A stretch of 64,000 bases of DNA from Pseudacidovorax intermedius (GCF_003350475.1 NZ_QQAV01000007.1:124001-188000); one strand, 5' to 3'; numbered from the stretch's first letter, positions 8,372 to 18,185 are shown. Numbers and translations are program-made. Notes: generated from the sequence alone by a model not told the origin.

Positions 8372-11098
8372 ATGCACAGTGCGCCCATGCAAAGATCCGC
8401 AAGCCGCAAATCCACCGCCACACCAGCGCCGGCCGCGGCCGCAGGCGCGTCGAACACCTCGGCACGTGGCGGCACGCCAGAGCACGCAGACATCGAGCGC
8501 TTCGTGCGCGTGCGCGGCGCGCGCGAGCACAACCTGCGGGACGTCGACGTGGACATTCCGCGCGACGCCCTCGTGGTGTTCACGGGCATTTCCGGCTCGG
8601 GCAAGTCGTCGCTGGCGTTCGGCACGATCTTCGCCGAGTCGCAGCGGCGTTACCTCGACTCGGTGGCGCCCTATGCCCGTCGCCTGATCGACCAGGTGGG
8701 CGTGCCCGAGGTCGACCGGATCGACGGCCTGCCGCCAGCGGTGGCGCTGCAGCAGTCGCGCGGCACGCCGGGCTCGCGCTCCACGGTCGGGAGCCTGACC
8801 ACGCTGTCGAGTCTGCTGCGCCTGCTCTTCTCCCGTGCAGGGCATTACCCGGCCGACCAGCCGATGCTCTATGCGGAGGACTTCTCGCCCAACACACCCC
8901 AGGGTGCCTGCCCGACCTGCCACGGCCTCGGCCGCGTGTTCGACGTCACCGAGGCGTCGATGGTGCCGGACCCGTCCCTGACGATCCGGGAGCGCGCCGT
9001 GGCCGCCTGGCCCACGGCCTGGCAGGGCCAGAACCTGCGTGACATCCTGGTCACGCTCGGCCATGACGTCGACACGCCCTGGCACCAGCTGCCGAAGAAG
9101 GTGCGCGACTGGATCCTGTTCACGGACGAGCAGCCCACGGTGCCGGTCTATGCCGGCTTCACCCCGGCCGAGACGCGGCAGGCGCTGCGCCGCAAGCTGG
9201 CACCGAGTTACCAGGGCACCTTCACCAGCGCGCGCCGCTACGTGCTCCACACCTACGCCACCAGCCAGAGCGAGCTCATGAAGCGGCGCGTCTCGCGCTT
9301 CATGGTGGGTGGGCTCTGCCCGGCCTGCCAGGGCAAGCGTCTGAAGGCCGAGGCGCTGTCGGTGACCTTCGAAGGGCACGACATCGGCGAGGTCGCCGCC
9401 TTGCCGCTGGCGGCCGTGCACGACCTGTTGGCCGCGGCGGCGCAAGGGCGGGCTGCGGCGACGACGCGCCCCTCGCAGACGCTCGGCGCGGCGCAGTCCC
9501 GCGCGGCGCGCGCCGTGCGGTCTGCACGGGGCAAGGCGTCCCACGCCGCGGCACCCGACGTGCGCCGCACACCCGAAGGCTCGCAGGAGAAGCGCCTGGC
9601 CGCGCAACGGCTCGCCACGGAGATCCGCGAGCGCATCCAGACCCTGCTCGGGCTCGGCCTGGGCTACCTGACGCTGGACCGCGCGACGCCGACGCTGTCG
9701 CCGGGCGAACTGCAGCGCCTGCGGCTGGGGGCGCAGATCCGCTCGAGCCTGTTCGGCGTGGTCTACGTGCTCGACGAGCCATCCGCCGGCCTGCACCCGG
9801 CCGACGGCGAAGCCCTGCTGGATGCGCTGATGCAGCTGCGGCGCAACGGCAATTCGGTGTTCGTGGTGGAGCACGACGTGGAGACCATGCGGCGCGCCGA
9901 CTGGATCGTCGACGTCGGGCCCGGCGCCGGCAGCCGCGGCGGCGAGGTGCTCTACAGCGGACCGCCCGAGGGGCTCGCGGCCGTCGAGCGCTCGGTCACC
10001 GCGCGCTTCCTTCGCGCCGACCGGCTTGCCCCGGCCGGCCGTGGCCGCGCGCCCAGCCAGTGGCTGGCGCTGGAAGGCATCCGCCGCAACAACCTGAGCG
10101 GGCTCGACGTCCGCATTCCGCTCGGCGTGCTGTGTGCCGTCACCGGCCGGTCCGGCTCCGGCAAATCCACGCTCGTCACCCAGGTGCTCGCCGAACTGCT
10201 GCAGCAGCGGCTCGGCCGAGGCGCCGCGCCTGACGACGACCCGCCAGAGGCCGGCGACGACGCCTGGGCAACGCCCATGGCCGGCAAGCTGGGCGCCGGC
10301 GCCGAGGCGGTGCGCCGGCTCGTGCAGGTCGACCAGAAGCCCATCGGCCGCACGCCCCGCTCCAACCTCGCGACCTACACCGGGCTGTTCGACGCCGTCC
10401 GGCAGCTCTTCGCCTCGACGCCGTCGGCGCGCCGACGGCGCTACGACGCGGGGCGCTTTTCCTTCAACGTCGCCAAGGGGCGTTGCGAGACCTGCGAGGG
10501 CGAAGGCTCGGTGAGCGTGGAGCTGCTGTTCATGCCGAGCGTGTATGCGCCATGCCCCACCTGCCACGGCGCGCGCTACAACGCCGACACCCTGGCCGTC
10601 ACCTGGAACGGCAAGAACATCGCGCAGGTGCTGGACCTGACGGTCGAGGAGGCCCGGGCGCACTTCGACGCGCAGCCGCGCATCGCGGCGACGCTCAAGC
10701 TGCTCGGCGAACTCGGGCTGGACTACCTGCGCCTGGGCCAGCCGGCCACCGAACTGTCCGGCGGCGAGGCCCAGCGCATCAAGCTCGCCACCGAGCTGCA
10801 GCGCGTGCCGCGCGGGGGCACCCTGTACATCCTGGACGAACCCACGACCGGCCTGCACCCCGCGGACGTCGAGCGGCTGATGGCGCCGCTGCAGACGCTC
10901 GTGGACGCCGGCAACACGGTGCTGGTGGTCGAGCACGACATGCGCGTCGTGGCGGCGGCCGACTGGGTGATCGACATGGGGCCTGGCGCGGGTGCGGAAG
11001 GCGGCCGCATCGTGGCGCAGGGGACGCCCGCGCAGGTCGCCGCAACCCGGTCGGAGAGCGCGACGGCCGCCTACCTCCGGCAGGCGCTCGCCGGGTAG
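8372..11098 (+). CDS. UvrA2-like ABC ATPase (UvrA paralogue without UvrB-binding domain)
   Basis: A 908-aa excinuclease-type double ABC ATPase. First Walker [10 protein letters not shown] is near residues 72-80, the second GRSGSGKST near 593-601. There are two signature regions ([12 protein letters not shown] and [12 protein letters not shown]) and two Walker B/D-loops ([11 protein letters not shown] and [11 protein letters not shown]). A zinc module CETC...CPTC is near 705-731. After [13 protein letters not shown] it passes almost directly to CPTCHGLG, so the UvrB-interaction domain of canonical UvrA is missing, as in class II UvrA proteins. These are proposed to act in DNA-damage tolerance or drug resistance; the exact role is unknown. 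A long Ala/Ser/Thr-rich N-terminus (about 38 residues) precedes the core. ATG 8387 is an alternative start. Confidence 0.87.
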   Translation: MHSAPMQRSASRKSTATPAPAAAAGASNTSARGGTPEHADIERFVRVRGAREHNLRDVDVDIPRDALVVFTGISGSGKSSLAFGTIFAESQRRYLDSVAPYARRLIDQVGVPEVDRIDGLPPAVALQQSRGTPGSRSTVGSLTTLSSLLRLLFSRAGHYPADQPMLYAEDFSPNTPQGACPTCHGLGRVFDVTEASMVPDPSLTIRERAVAAWPTAWQGQNLRDILVTLGHDVDTPWHQLPKKVRDWILFTDEQPTVPVYAGFTPAETRQALRRKLAPSYQGTFTSARRYVLHTYATSQSELMKRRVSRFMVGGLCPACQGKRLKAEALSVTFEGHDIGEVAALPLAAVHDLLAAAAQGRAAATTRPSQTLGAAQSRAARAVRSARGKASHAAAPDVRRTPEGSQEKRLAAQRLATEIRERIQTLLGLGLGYLTLDRATPTLSPGELQRLRLGAQIRSSLFGVVYVLDEPSAGLHPADGEALLDALMQLRRNGNSVFVVEHDVETMRRADWIVDVGPGAGSRGGEVLYSGPPEGLAAVERSVTARFLRADRLAPAGRGRAPSQWLALEGIRRNNLSGLDVRIPLGVLCAVTGRSGSGKSTLVTQVLAELLQQRLGRGAAPDDDPPEAGDDAWATPMAGKLGAGAEAVRRLVQVDQKPIGRTPRSNLATYTGLFDAVRQLFASTPSARRRRYDAGRFSFNVAKGRCETCEGEGSVSVELLFMPSVYAPCPTCHGARYNADTLAVTWNGKNIAQVLDLTVEEARAHFDAQPRIAATLKLLGELGLDYLRLGQPATELSGGEAQRIKLATELQRVPRGGTLYILDEPTTGLHPADVERLMAPLQTLVDAGNTVLVVEHDMRVVAAADWVIDMGPGAGAEGGRIVAQGTPAQVAATRSESATAAYLRQALAG

Positions 11099-11166
11099 GG
11101 CGGCGGTCGACACACGCCCCGCACGCATTCACCGATGCCGGCCCGCTGCGTGCCATCGACGCGCCG

Positions 11167-11221
11167 CGCATAAGCAAGCGCGAAGAGCGCATTCGACAGC
11201 GCAGCGCCGCGCCCCTAGCCT
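11167..11221 (+). promoter_or_regulatory. CysB-type activated promoter of the SsuA-like gene
   Basis: CGCATAAGCAAGCGCG (11167-11182), 33 nt, then TAGCCT (11216-11221). TCGACA (11193-11198, 5/6 to TTGACA) lies 17 nt before the hexamer. The predicted RNA start is near 11228, 31 nt before the ATG at 11259. The same 16-mer differs by one base from the copy at 36954. Confidence 0.6.
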
Positions 11222-11258
11222 CGCAGGCCCATCGTTTTCGCGCCTTGCTGGAGCCTGC

Positions 11259-12239
11259 ATGCCTTCTTCCTTCGATCTTCCGCTGCGTCGCCGCGACGCG
11301 TTGCTCGCGCTGTCGGCCGCGGCCTGGGGCCTTGTGCCGTCGGCACGCGCGCAGTCCGCCCCGCCCCGCGAGGTTCGCATCGGTTTCCAGAAAGGCTCGG
11401 CGCTCCTACTTCTCGTGCGCAAGCAGCAGGTGATCGAGAAGCGGCTGAAGGCGTTGGGCGTGTCGAGCGTGAAGTGGGTGGAGTTCCAGTTCGGGCCACC
11501 GATGCTGGAGGCCCTCGGCGCCGGCGTGATCGACCTCGGCTCGGTCGGCGACACACCGCCGGTGTTCGCACAGGCCGGCGGATCGCAGCTCGTCTATGCG
11601 GCTGCCACGCCTTCGGCGCAGCATGCGGTGCTGGTGCCCAAGGATTCGCCGGTGCGCTCGGTCGCCGACCTCCGGGGCCGCAAGGTGGCCTTCGGCAAAG
11701 GCTCCAGCGCGCACAACGTGACGGTGAAGGCCCTTGCAACGGCCGGCCTGAAGCTCGACGACATCACCCCGGTCTACCTGTCGCCGGCCGATGCCACGGC
11801 CGCCTTCAACGGCGGCAACATCGACGCATGGGTGGTCTGGGACCCGTACTACGCGATCGCGCAGGAACGCTATGGCGCACGCGTCATCGCCGATACCTCC
11901 GACAAGCGCCTTGCCAGCGCCTCCTACTACATGGCGGGCAAGGAATTCGCCGCGCGCCAACCCGCGTTGCTGAGTGCCACGCTGGACGAGATCGGCAAGC
12001 TGACGGTCTGGTCCGGCCAGCACCGGGACGAGCTTGCCGCGCTGGCGGCCGAGGCCACCGGCATCGACGTGCGGTCCTGGTCGGCGGCCTTCGGGCGCGC
12101 CGAGTTCTCCTTCGGGCCGGTGACGGATGCGCACGTCGCGCAGCAGCAGCAATTGGCCGACACCTTCCAGGCGCTGGGGATCATTCCGCGCAAGATCGCC
12201 GTCGCCGACATCGTGTGGCGCGCGCCGGCGGGGCAGTGA
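11259..12239 (+). CDS. Aliphatic sulfonate ABC substrate-binding protein (SsuA-like)
   Basis: A 326-residue periplasmic SsuA-type protein. The leader contains LRRRDALLALSAAAWG with cleavage near ARAQS. Signatures are VRIGFQKGSALLLL, WVEFQFGPPMLEALGAGVIDLG, VGDTPPVFAQ, VLVPKDSPV and DAWVVWDPYYA, all parallel to the protein at 3182-4150. It has its own CysB-type promoter and no adjacent sulfonate permease or ATPase. The nickel-type operon follows after 188 bp. That gap contains a small hairpin (CGGCGC-TTC-GCGCCG, 12263-12277) without a T-run. Substrate within the sulfonate class is unknown. Confidence 0.87.
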   Translation: MPSSFDLPLRRRDALLALSAAAWGLVPSARAQSAPPREVRIGFQKGSALLLLVRKQQVIEKRLKALGVSSVKWVEFQFGPPMLEALGAGVIDLGSVGDTPPVFAQAGGSQLVYAAATPSAQHAVLVPKDSPVRSVADLRGRKVAFGKGSSAHNVTVKALATAGLKLDDITPVYLSPADATAAFNGGNIDAWVVWDPYYAIAQERYGARVIADTSDKRLASASYYMAGKEFAARQPALLSATLDEIGKLTVWSGQHRDELAALAAEATGIDVRSWSAAFGRAEFSFGPVTDAHVAQQQQLADTFQALGIIPRKIAVADIVWRAPAGQ

Positions 12240-12332
12240 CGGGCGCGTTCGACCCCTTCCGCCGGCGCTTCGCGCCGACGCCGACGGCCGAGATGGGGCT
12301 TCTGCCCTGCGCGAGGATGCTTCTGCGAAAGC

Positions 12333-12366
12333 CTTCGTTGGCCACTCGGCCCGCGCTTTCAACAAT
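12333..12366 (+). promoter_or_regulatory. Possible promoter of the nickel-type ABC operon
   Basis: CTTCGTT (12333-12339), 21 nt, then AACAAT (12361-12366, 4/6 to TATAAT). The TTGGCC 17 nt before it could be a -35. The CTTCGTT-N21-hexamer layout equals that before the MetQ-like genes at 5885 and 26430. No NikR-like dyad was found here. Confidence 0.35.
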
Positions 12367-12427
12367 CGCGGGCTTTGCGGCAGCCCCTGCCTGGCTGCAC
12401 GCGCTTCTTCCTTCAGCGGTGGCTTCC

Positions 12428-14077
12428 ATGTCCTCTCCTTTTTCCTCCCCGACCCGGCGCCGCGGCGCATCCGTCTGGCGCGCGCTGGCCGGCGCCATGC
12501 TGCTGTCCGGCACGGCTGCTGCCCAGGCCCAGGCGCCGCGCAGCGGCGGCGAGATCGCCTTCGGCGTGACCACCGATCCCATCTGCTTCAACCCGCACCG
12601 CTCGTCGCAGCAGAACTCCTACATCCTGATCCGCAACTACATCGACTCGCTGGTGGCCAAGGGGCAGGGCGGCAAGTTCCTGCCCTGGCTGGCGCGCGAA
12701 TGGTCGGTCTCGGCCGATGGGCGCACCTACCGTTTCAAGCTCAAGCCGGGCATCGTGTTCCACGACGGCACGCCGCTCGATGCCGAGGCCGTGAAGTTCA
12801 ACCTGGACTTCGTGCGCGACACGCGCAACACCAACGGCTCGGGCGAGCTGTTGCGTGCGGTGGACGAGGTGCAGGTGATTTCGCCCACCGAGGTGCAGCT
12901 CAAGCTGTCCCGGCCCGATTCGAGCCTGCTGGAGTCCATCGCGAGCGTGAGGTTGGGCCTGATCTCGCCCAAGTCGCTGCGCTCGGGCGACGGGCTGTGC
13001 GGCGGCGGCCCGGCCCTGGCCGGCAGCGGGCCCTTCGTGTTCGAGAACTACACGCGTGGCCAGTCGGCCACCTTCGTGCGCAACCCCCGCTACGACTGGG
13101 CGCCGGGCTATGCGGCCCACCAGGGGCCCGCCTACCTCGACAAGGTGACGGTGCGCTTCCTGCCCGAGTACGCGGTGCGCGCAGGCGCCCTCAAGTCGGG
13201 CCAGGTGGACGTGATCGAGGGCGTTCAGCCCACCGACATCGGCCTGTTCAAGGACCAGCCGGGCTTCCAGTTCCTGGTGGGACCGGCGGGTGCGCAGACG
13301 GCCTTCACGCTCAACATCAACTACACCATCGCGCCGGCCACCGACGTGCGGGTGCGCCGTGCGCTGCGCGACGGCGCCGACATCGACGCGCTGGTCAAGA
13401 GCGTCTACCGCGGCACCTACCGCCGCGCCTGGTCCAACATCGGGCCGGACAACTACTTCTACAACAAGACGCTGGAGGGCCGCTGGCGCTTCGATGCCAA
13501 GGCTGCCAACCGCGCCCTGGACGAGGCCGGCTGGACGGGCCACGACGCCGAGGGTTTCCGCACCAACAAGGACGGGCAGCGCCTGGCCATCGAGGTCGGC
13601 TATCCGCAGCCTTTCGTGCGCGACAACCGCGAAGTGCTGATCCAGGGCCTACAGGCGCAGCTGCGCAAGAACGTGGGGCTGGACCTGCGCCTGCGCTTCA
13701 TCACCGCCGGCGAATGGGCCCAGCAGCTGCAGAAGGGCACCTGGACCATCTATCCCAACACCTACCTGCCGGCCGATGCGGCGCAGGAGCTGCAGGGCAA
13801 TATCGGCGACGGTGGTTTCATCCGCGCCGTGGCCGACAAGGGCGACAAGGTGCTGTTCGGCTACATCAACGATGCGCTGGCCTCCACCGACCTGGCGCAG
13901 AAGAAGAAGCTGGTGGACGAGGCCCAGCGCCACGCGGTGGACGAAGCCATCATCGTGCCGCTGTTCGCCGCCAACTACCAGCTGGCCGCCAAGAGCACGG
14001 TGCGCGGCCTGTCGTTCGAGACGCAGCTCGACTCGCCGTCGAACTTCCACGACGTGTGGCTGGCCACGGCGCCCTGA
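12428..14077 (+). CDS. Family-5 ABC substrate-binding protein of a nickel-type transporter (NikA-like)
   Basis: A 549-residue periplasmic binding protein of the peptide/nickel family (SBP_bac_5). The leader ends near AAAQAQAP, and the mature protein starts GGEIAFGVTTDPICFNPH. The family core is visible: YIDSLVAKG, WSVSADGRTYRFKLKPGIVFHDGTP, LAGSGPFVFENY and DVRVRRALRDGADIDALV. The first of four tightly spaced transport genes followed by nikR, it most likely binds nickel, free or chelated. Family-5 proteins also bind peptides, so nickel is inferred from nikR and the NikR operator downstream. Confidence 0.8.
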   Translation: MSSPFSSPTRRRGASVWRALAGAMLLSGTAAAQAQAPRSGGEIAFGVTTDPICFNPHRSSQQNSYILIRNYIDSLVAKGQGGKFLPWLAREWSVSADGRTYRFKLKPGIVFHDGTPLDAEAVKFNLDFVRDTRNTNGSGELLRAVDEVQVISPTEVQLKLSRPDSSLLESIASVRLGLISPKSLRSGDGLCGGGPALAGSGPFVFENYTRGQSATFVRNPRYDWAPGYAAHQGPAYLDKVTVRFLPEYAVRAGALKSGQVDVIEGVQPTDIGLFKDQPGFQFLVGPAGAQTAFTLNINYTIAPATDVRVRRALRDGADIDALVKSVYRGTYRRAWSNIGPDNYFYNKTLEGRWRFDAKAANRALDEAGWTGHDAEGFRTNKDGQRLAIEVGYPQPFVRDNREVLIQGLQAQLRKNVGLDLRLRFITAGEWAQQLQKGTWTIYPNTYLPADAAQELQGNIGDGGFIRAVADKGDKVLFGYINDALASTDLAQKKKLVDEAQRHAVDEAIIVPLFAANYQLAAKSTVRGLSFETQLDSPSNFHDVWLATAP

Positions 14078-14091
14078 GCGGCTGACCGTCC

Positions 14092-15012
14092 ATGTGGCGC
14101 ATCGTCTTCTCGCGGCTGGCTGCCGGCTTGCTGGTGGCCTGGGGCAGCACCACCGCGGCCTTCATCGCGCTGCATGCCCTGCCGGGCGAGGTGCAGGACA
14201 TCCTGGCGGGTGACATGGACTACCCGGGCCTGCGCGAGGCCATCGCCGCCGAATGGGGCCTGGACCGCAGCATGGGCGCGCAGTACCTGGCCTTCGTGGG
14301 TCGCATCGTGCAGGGCGACTTCGGCACCTCCTATGCGCTGCGCCAGCCGGTGGCCGGGCTGGTGGCCTCGCAGGTCGGGCCGACCGTCGAGCTGGCGCTG
14401 GCGGCCGGGCTGATCGCGCTGGTGCTGGCCGTGCTGGTGGGCAGCCTCACGGCCGGGCCGGGGCGCCTGGGCCGCCGCATTGCGGGGGCGCTGGAACTGA
14501 CCTTCGCCTCCACGCCGGTGTTCTGGCTGGGCATCCTGCTGCTGATCGGCTTCTCGTTCACGCTGCCGTGGTTCCCGGTGTCGGGCGCGGAGGGCTGGCG
14601 CTCGCTGGTGCTGCCGGCGCTGGCGTTGGCGCTGCCCACGGCCGGCCTGCTGGCCCAGGTGCTGCGCGAGGCCATGGACAAGGCGCTGGAGCAGCCCTTC
14701 GTCGTCACAGTGCGGGCCCGCGGCCTGGGCGAGGGGGCGGTGCGCCTGCGCCATGTCCTGCGGCATGCGGCGCTGCCCCTGCTCACGCTGGGCGGCTGGA
14801 TCATCGGCGGGCTGCTGGGCGGCGCCGTGATCACCGAGAAGGTGTTCGGCCGGCCCGGCCTGGGCACCGTCACCCTCAACGCAGTGCTCAGCCACGACGT
14901 GCCGGTGGTGCTGGCCGTGGTGCTGCTGGCAGCCTTCGTCCATGTGGTGGCCTCCACGCTGCTGGACCTGCTGGCCCTGCTCATCGATCCCCGTCTGGCG
15001 TCTTCCCCATGA
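14092..15012 (+). CDS. ABC transporter permease (NikB/DppB-type)
   Basis: A 306-aa inner-membrane permease of the dipeptide/nickel class. It has six predicted hydrophobic segments and an N-terminal MWRIVFSRLAAGLLVAWGSTTAAFIALH helix that continues into ALPGEVQDILAG, typical of DppB/NikB. The cytoplasmic coupling (EAA-type) region is ALEQPFVVTVRARGLGEGAVRLRH..., and GRPGLG lies near the C-terminus. It starts 14 bp after the binding-protein gene and its stop overlaps the next start (ATGA), showing translational coupling. Confidence 0.85.
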   Translation: MWRIVFSRLAAGLLVAWGSTTAAFIALHALPGEVQDILAGDMDYPGLREAIAAEWGLDRSMGAQYLAFVGRIVQGDFGTSYALRQPVAGLVASQVGPTVELALAAGLIALVLAVLVGSLTAGPGRLGRRIAGALELTFASTPVFWLGILLLIGFSFTLPWFPVSGAEGWRSLVLPALALALPTAGLLAQVLREAMDKALEQPFVVTVRARGLGEGAVRLRHVLRHAALPLLTLGGWIIGGLLGGAVITEKVFGRPGLGTVTLNAVLSHDVPVVLAVVLLAAFVHVVASTLLDLLALLIDPRLASSP

Positions 15013-15896
15013 GTGCGATTCCCGATCTTCTTCTGCCTGGCACCCGTGTGGACGCGCCGCGGCGTCTCGGCGGACGGCTGCGCCGGCCTTCCGCCACGGT
15101 GGTGGCCGTGCTGCTGTCGGCCGCCTTCCTGGTGCTGCTGGCGGTGGCGGCTCTGGCGCCGCGCTGGCTCACGCCGCACGATCCGCTGGAGGGCGACTTC
15201 CTGGCCGTGCTGCAGCCGCCTTCGGTCGAGCATCCCTTTGGCACCGACCGGCTCGGGCGCGACGTGCTGGCGCGCACCGTCCATGGCGCCCGCTTCTCGC
15301 TGGCCATCGGCCTGGGCAGTACCGCGCTGGCCGTGGGCATCGGCGTGCTGCTGGGTCTGCTGGCGGGCCAGCGCCATCGCCTGGCCAACGAGGGGCTGTC
15401 CCGCGTGTTCGACGTGATCTCCTCCTTTCCCGGCGTGCTGCTGGCGATGCTGGTGGTGGTCTTCCTGGGGCCGGGCCTGGCCAACATTGCCATTGCCGTG
15501 GGCATTGCCGGCATTCCCAAGTTCGGTCGCGTGGTGCGGGCGCAGACGCAGCTGGTGCGCCGCGCCGACTACGTGACGCAGGCCGTCATCTACGGCCGCA
15601 GCCGCTGGCAAGTGTTCGTGGGCCACCTGCTGCCCAACGTGCTGGTGGCGGTGCCCGTCACCGCCACGGTGCACGTGGGCTCGGCCATCCTGGCCGCCTC
15701 AGGCCTGAGCTTCCTGGGCCTGGGACCGCAGCCGCCCACGCCCGAATGGGGCGTGATGCTGGCCGAAAGCCGCGACGTGCTGCGCGTGGCCTGGTGGCCC
15801 GGGGTGTTCCCCGGCGTGGCGATCACGCTCACCGTGGTGGCCTTCACCGTGCTGGGGCAGGCGCTGCAGCGGCGCTTCGAGGGGCAGTCGTCATGA
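15009..15896 (+). CDS. ABC transporter permease (NikC/DppC-type)
   Basis: A 295-aa second permease of the dipeptide/nickel class. The N-terminal region has HDPLEGDFLAVLQPPSVEHPFGTDRLGRDVLAR, the hallmark stretch of DppC/NikC proteins. It is followed by hydrophobic helices and a coupling loop containing RRADYVTQAVIYGRSRWQVFVGHLLPN, then SGLSFLGLGPQPPTPEWGVML near the C-terminus. It overlaps both neighbours by ATGA, so it should pair with the upstream permease as the membrane heterodimer. Confidence 0.86.
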   Translation: MSAIPDLLLPGTRVDAPRRLGGRLRRPSATVVAVLLSAAFLVLLAVAALAPRWLTPHDPLEGDFLAVLQPPSVEHPFGTDRLGRDVLARTVHGARFSLAIGLGSTALAVGIGVLLGLLAGQRHRLANEGLSRVFDVISSFPGVLLAMLVVVFLGPGLANIAIAVGIAGIPKFGRVVRAQTQLVRRADYVTQAVIYGRSRWQVFVGHLLPNVLVAVPVTATVHVGSAILAASGLSFLGLGPQPPTPEWGVMLAESRDVLRVAWWPGVFPGVAITLTVVAFTVLGQALQRRFEGQSS

Positions 15897-17587
15897 GCGT
15901 TGAAGTACAGGCGGCGACGCCGCTGGTGGACGTGCGCGGCCTGCAGGTGCGCTTTCCTGCCGCGGGCGGGCTGCGCACCGTGGTCGAGGGGCTGGACCTG
16001 CGCATCGAGGCGGGCGAATGCGTGGCGCTGGTCGGCGAATCGGGTTCGGGCAAGAGCGTCACTGCCCGCTCCCTGATCCATCTGGCCGGCCCGGGCGCGC
16101 AGGTTCAGGCCGAGCGCTTCCTGATCGACGGTGCCGACGCGCGCGCTTTCGGCGAAGCCGACTGGCGCCGCCTGCGCGGCACCTTCGCGGGGCTGGTGAT
16201 GCAGGACGCGCTGGTCTCGCTCGATCCGCTGCGGCCCATCGGCGCCGAGGTGGGCGAGGTGCTGACGCAGCACCGCCTGCTGCGCGGCCGCACGGCCGTG
16301 CGCCGCCGCGTGATCGACACGCTGTCGCAGGTGGGCATGCCCGAGCCAGAGCAGCGCCTGCACCAGAATGCCCACGAGCTGTCCGGCGGGCTGCGCCAGC
16401 GCGCGCTGATAGCGGCCGCCATCGCCGCCGGGCCGCGCCTGATCATTGCCGACGAGCCCACCACCGCGCTGGACGCCGCGCTGCAGCAGCAGGTGATCGG
16501 CCTGCTGGCCGAACGGGTGCGTGCGAGCGGGGCGGGGTTGCTGCTGATCAGCCATGACCTGTCGGCGGTCGCCGGCATCGCCGACCGGGTGATCGTGATG
16601 CGGGCCGGTCGCGTGGTGGAGTCGGGCCCCACCCGCGAGGTGCTGGCCTGGCCGCGCGAGGCCTACACGCGACAGTTGATCGCGGCCGTGCCCTCCGCCT
16701 CGTCGCGTGGCAGCCGGCTGGCCTCGGCCCGCTTCGTTCGGGACGAAACCCAGGCCCAGGCGCGCGTGCGCATCGAGCGCGAGCCACTGCCGCCCCGGCA
16801 GCCGCCGACGGGCGAGCCCGTGCTGCGCGTGCAGGGCATTGGCAAGCGCTACCGGCGGCGCGGCCTGCGTGCGCAGCCGGCCTTCGTCGCGCTGTCGGAT
16901 GTGTCCTTCGAAGTGCGGGCGGGCGAGGTGCTGGGCCTGGTCGGCGCCTCGGGCTCCGGCAAGACCACCTGCGCGCGCATCGTGCTCGGGCTGGACGAGC
17001 CCGACGCTGGCGAGGTGCAACTGCTGGGCCAGCCCTGGTCGGGCTGGCCCGAGACGTCGCGGCGCGCCCTGCGGCCCCGGCTGCAGTACATCCCGCAGGA
17101 TCCGCTCAGCAGCTTCGATCCACGCTACCGCGTTCGCGATGTGGTGGCGCAGAACCTGCCCGGTCTGCGCGGCGAGGCGCGGGACGCCCGCGTGCGCGCC
17201 CTGCTGGCCCAGGTGGGTCTGGCGACCGACCTGCTCGACCGCCTTCCGCGCACGCTTTCCGGCGGTCAGCGCCAGCGCCTCGCCATTGCCCGCGCGCTCG
17301 CAGCGGAGCCGCAGCTCATCGTGTGCGACGAGCCGGTCTCCGCACTCGACGTCAGCATCCAGGCCCAGGTGATCGACCTCATCGGAGAGCTGCAGTCGCG
17401 CCTGGGCACGGCGCTGCTGTTCATCTCGCACGACATCAACCTGGTGCGGCACGTGGCCGACCGCGTGGTGGTGCTGGATCAGGGCCGCGTGGTGGAGCGG
17501 GGGCCGGTGGACGAGGTGCTGGCGCAGCCGTCGCATGCGTACACGCGCAGCCTGCTGGCCGCGGTGCCGGCGCCGCTGGTGGGCTGA
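15893..17587 (+). CDS. Fused double ABC ATPase (NikD-NikE/DppD-DppF type)
   Basis: A 564-aa protein with two complete oligopeptide/nickel-type ATPases in tandem. Domain 1 has Walker A GESGSGKS (48-55), LSGGLRQRALIAAAIA and IIADEPTTALD. Domain 2 has Walker A GASGSGKT (about 351-358), LSGGQRQRLAIARALA and IVCDEPVSALDVSIQ. Separate nikD and nikE genes are usual, so this is a gene fusion, an arrangement also seen in other proteobacterial oligopeptide systems. It provides both ATPase subunits for the permease pair at 14092-15896. Domain 1 has an LSGGLRQR variant of the signature, still compatible with function. Confidence 0.87.
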   Translation: MSVEVQAATPLVDVRGLQVRFPAAGGLRTVVEGLDLRIEAGECVALVGESGSGKSVTARSLIHLAGPGAQVQAERFLIDGADARAFGEADWRRLRGTFAGLVMQDALVSLDPLRPIGAEVGEVLTQHRLLRGRTAVRRRVIDTLSQVGMPEPEQRLHQNAHELSGGLRQRALIAAAIAAGPRLIIADEPTTALDAALQQQVIGLLAERVRASGAGLLLISHDLSAVAGIADRVIVMRAGRVVESGPTREVLAWPREAYTRQLIAAVPSASSRGSRLASARFVRDETQAQARVRIEREPLPPRQPPTGEPVLRVQGIGKRYRRRGLRAQPAFVALSDVSFEVRAGEVLGLVGASGSGKTTCARIVLGLDEPDAGEVQLLGQPWSGWPETSRRALRPRLQYIPQDPLSSFDPRYRVRDVVAQNLPGLRGEARDARVRALLAQVGLATDLLDRLPRTLSGGQRQRLAIARALAAEPQLIVCDEPVSALDVSIQAQVIDLIGELQSRLGTALLFISHDINLVRHVADRVVVLDQGRVVERGPVDEVLAQPSHAYTRSLLAAVPAPLVG

Positions 17588-17647
17588 AGCGCCGTTCGAC
17601 CGTCCACAAAGGCGCAGCACGCACGCCGGTGCGCAAGAATCGGCGCC

Positions 17648-18142
17648 ATGCAGCGCTTCACCATCTCCCTCGACGACGATCTCGCCAAAGAGTTCGACGC
17701 CTTCATTGCCGCCAAGGCTTATGCCAACCGTTCCGAGGCGGTGCGCGACCTGATCCGCGCCCGCCTGGGCGATGCGGTGCTGGCCGAGGCCGGAGCGCAG
17801 CGCAGCACCGCGCGTGCCCGTGTCGCCGCCTGCGTGGCCAACGTGAGCTATGTGTACGACCACCATGAGCAGGCCGTCACCAGCCGCGTGCTCGACCTGC
17901 AGCATGATCACCATGATCTGGTCGTCACCAGCCTTCACACTCATCTGGACCATCACCATTGCATGGAGACCGCCGTGCTTAGGGGGCCGGCAGCGGCCGT
18001 ACAGGCGTTGGCCGAACAACTGGTGGCCCAGCGTGGCGTGCGGCACGGCAATATCCACCTGGTGCCGCTGGTGGCAGGTCAGGCGCACGGTCACGGCAAG
18101 GGCGATCAGGCGTCGCACCAGCACTTCAGCCCGTTGACCTGA
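17648..18142 (+). CDS. nikR: Nickel-responsive transcriptional regulator NikR
   Basis: Ribbon-helix-helix repressor that binds DNA when loaded with Ni(II). The N-terminus MQRFTISLDDDLAKEFDAFI and NRSEAVRDLIRARL form the RHH domain. The C-terminal ACT-like metal domain carries H86 (LQHDHHD), H97, H99 and C105 (LHTHLDHHHC), matching the four planar Ni ligands of E. coli NikR (H76, H87, H89, C95). RGVRHGNI is also conserved. It is 164 aa, longer than the E. coli protein because of a His-rich tail (AHGHGKGDQASHQHF) that may bind extra metal. It sits 60 bp after the fused ATPase and just before a NikR-type operator. Confidence 0.95.
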   Translation: MQRFTISLDDDLAKEFDAFIAAKAYANRSEAVRDLIRARLGDAVLAEAGAQRSTARARVAACVANVSYVYDHHEQAVTSRVLDLQHDHHDLVVTSLHTHLDHHHCMETAVLRGPAAAVQALAEQLVAQRGVRHGNIHLVPLVAGQAHGHGKGDQASHQHFSPLT

Positions 18143-18185
18143 GCCGGCGTCACCTACGCCCGATGGCGTATGGGGTGGCCGGAAC

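Noticed and set aside
8327-11128. A 933-codon minus-strand open frame.
   Set aside because: Antisense shadow of the UvrA2-like gene; no recognisable domain.
12240-12427. Search for a NikR operator before the nickel-type ABC operon.
   Set aside because: No GTATGA/TCATAC pair was found in this gap.
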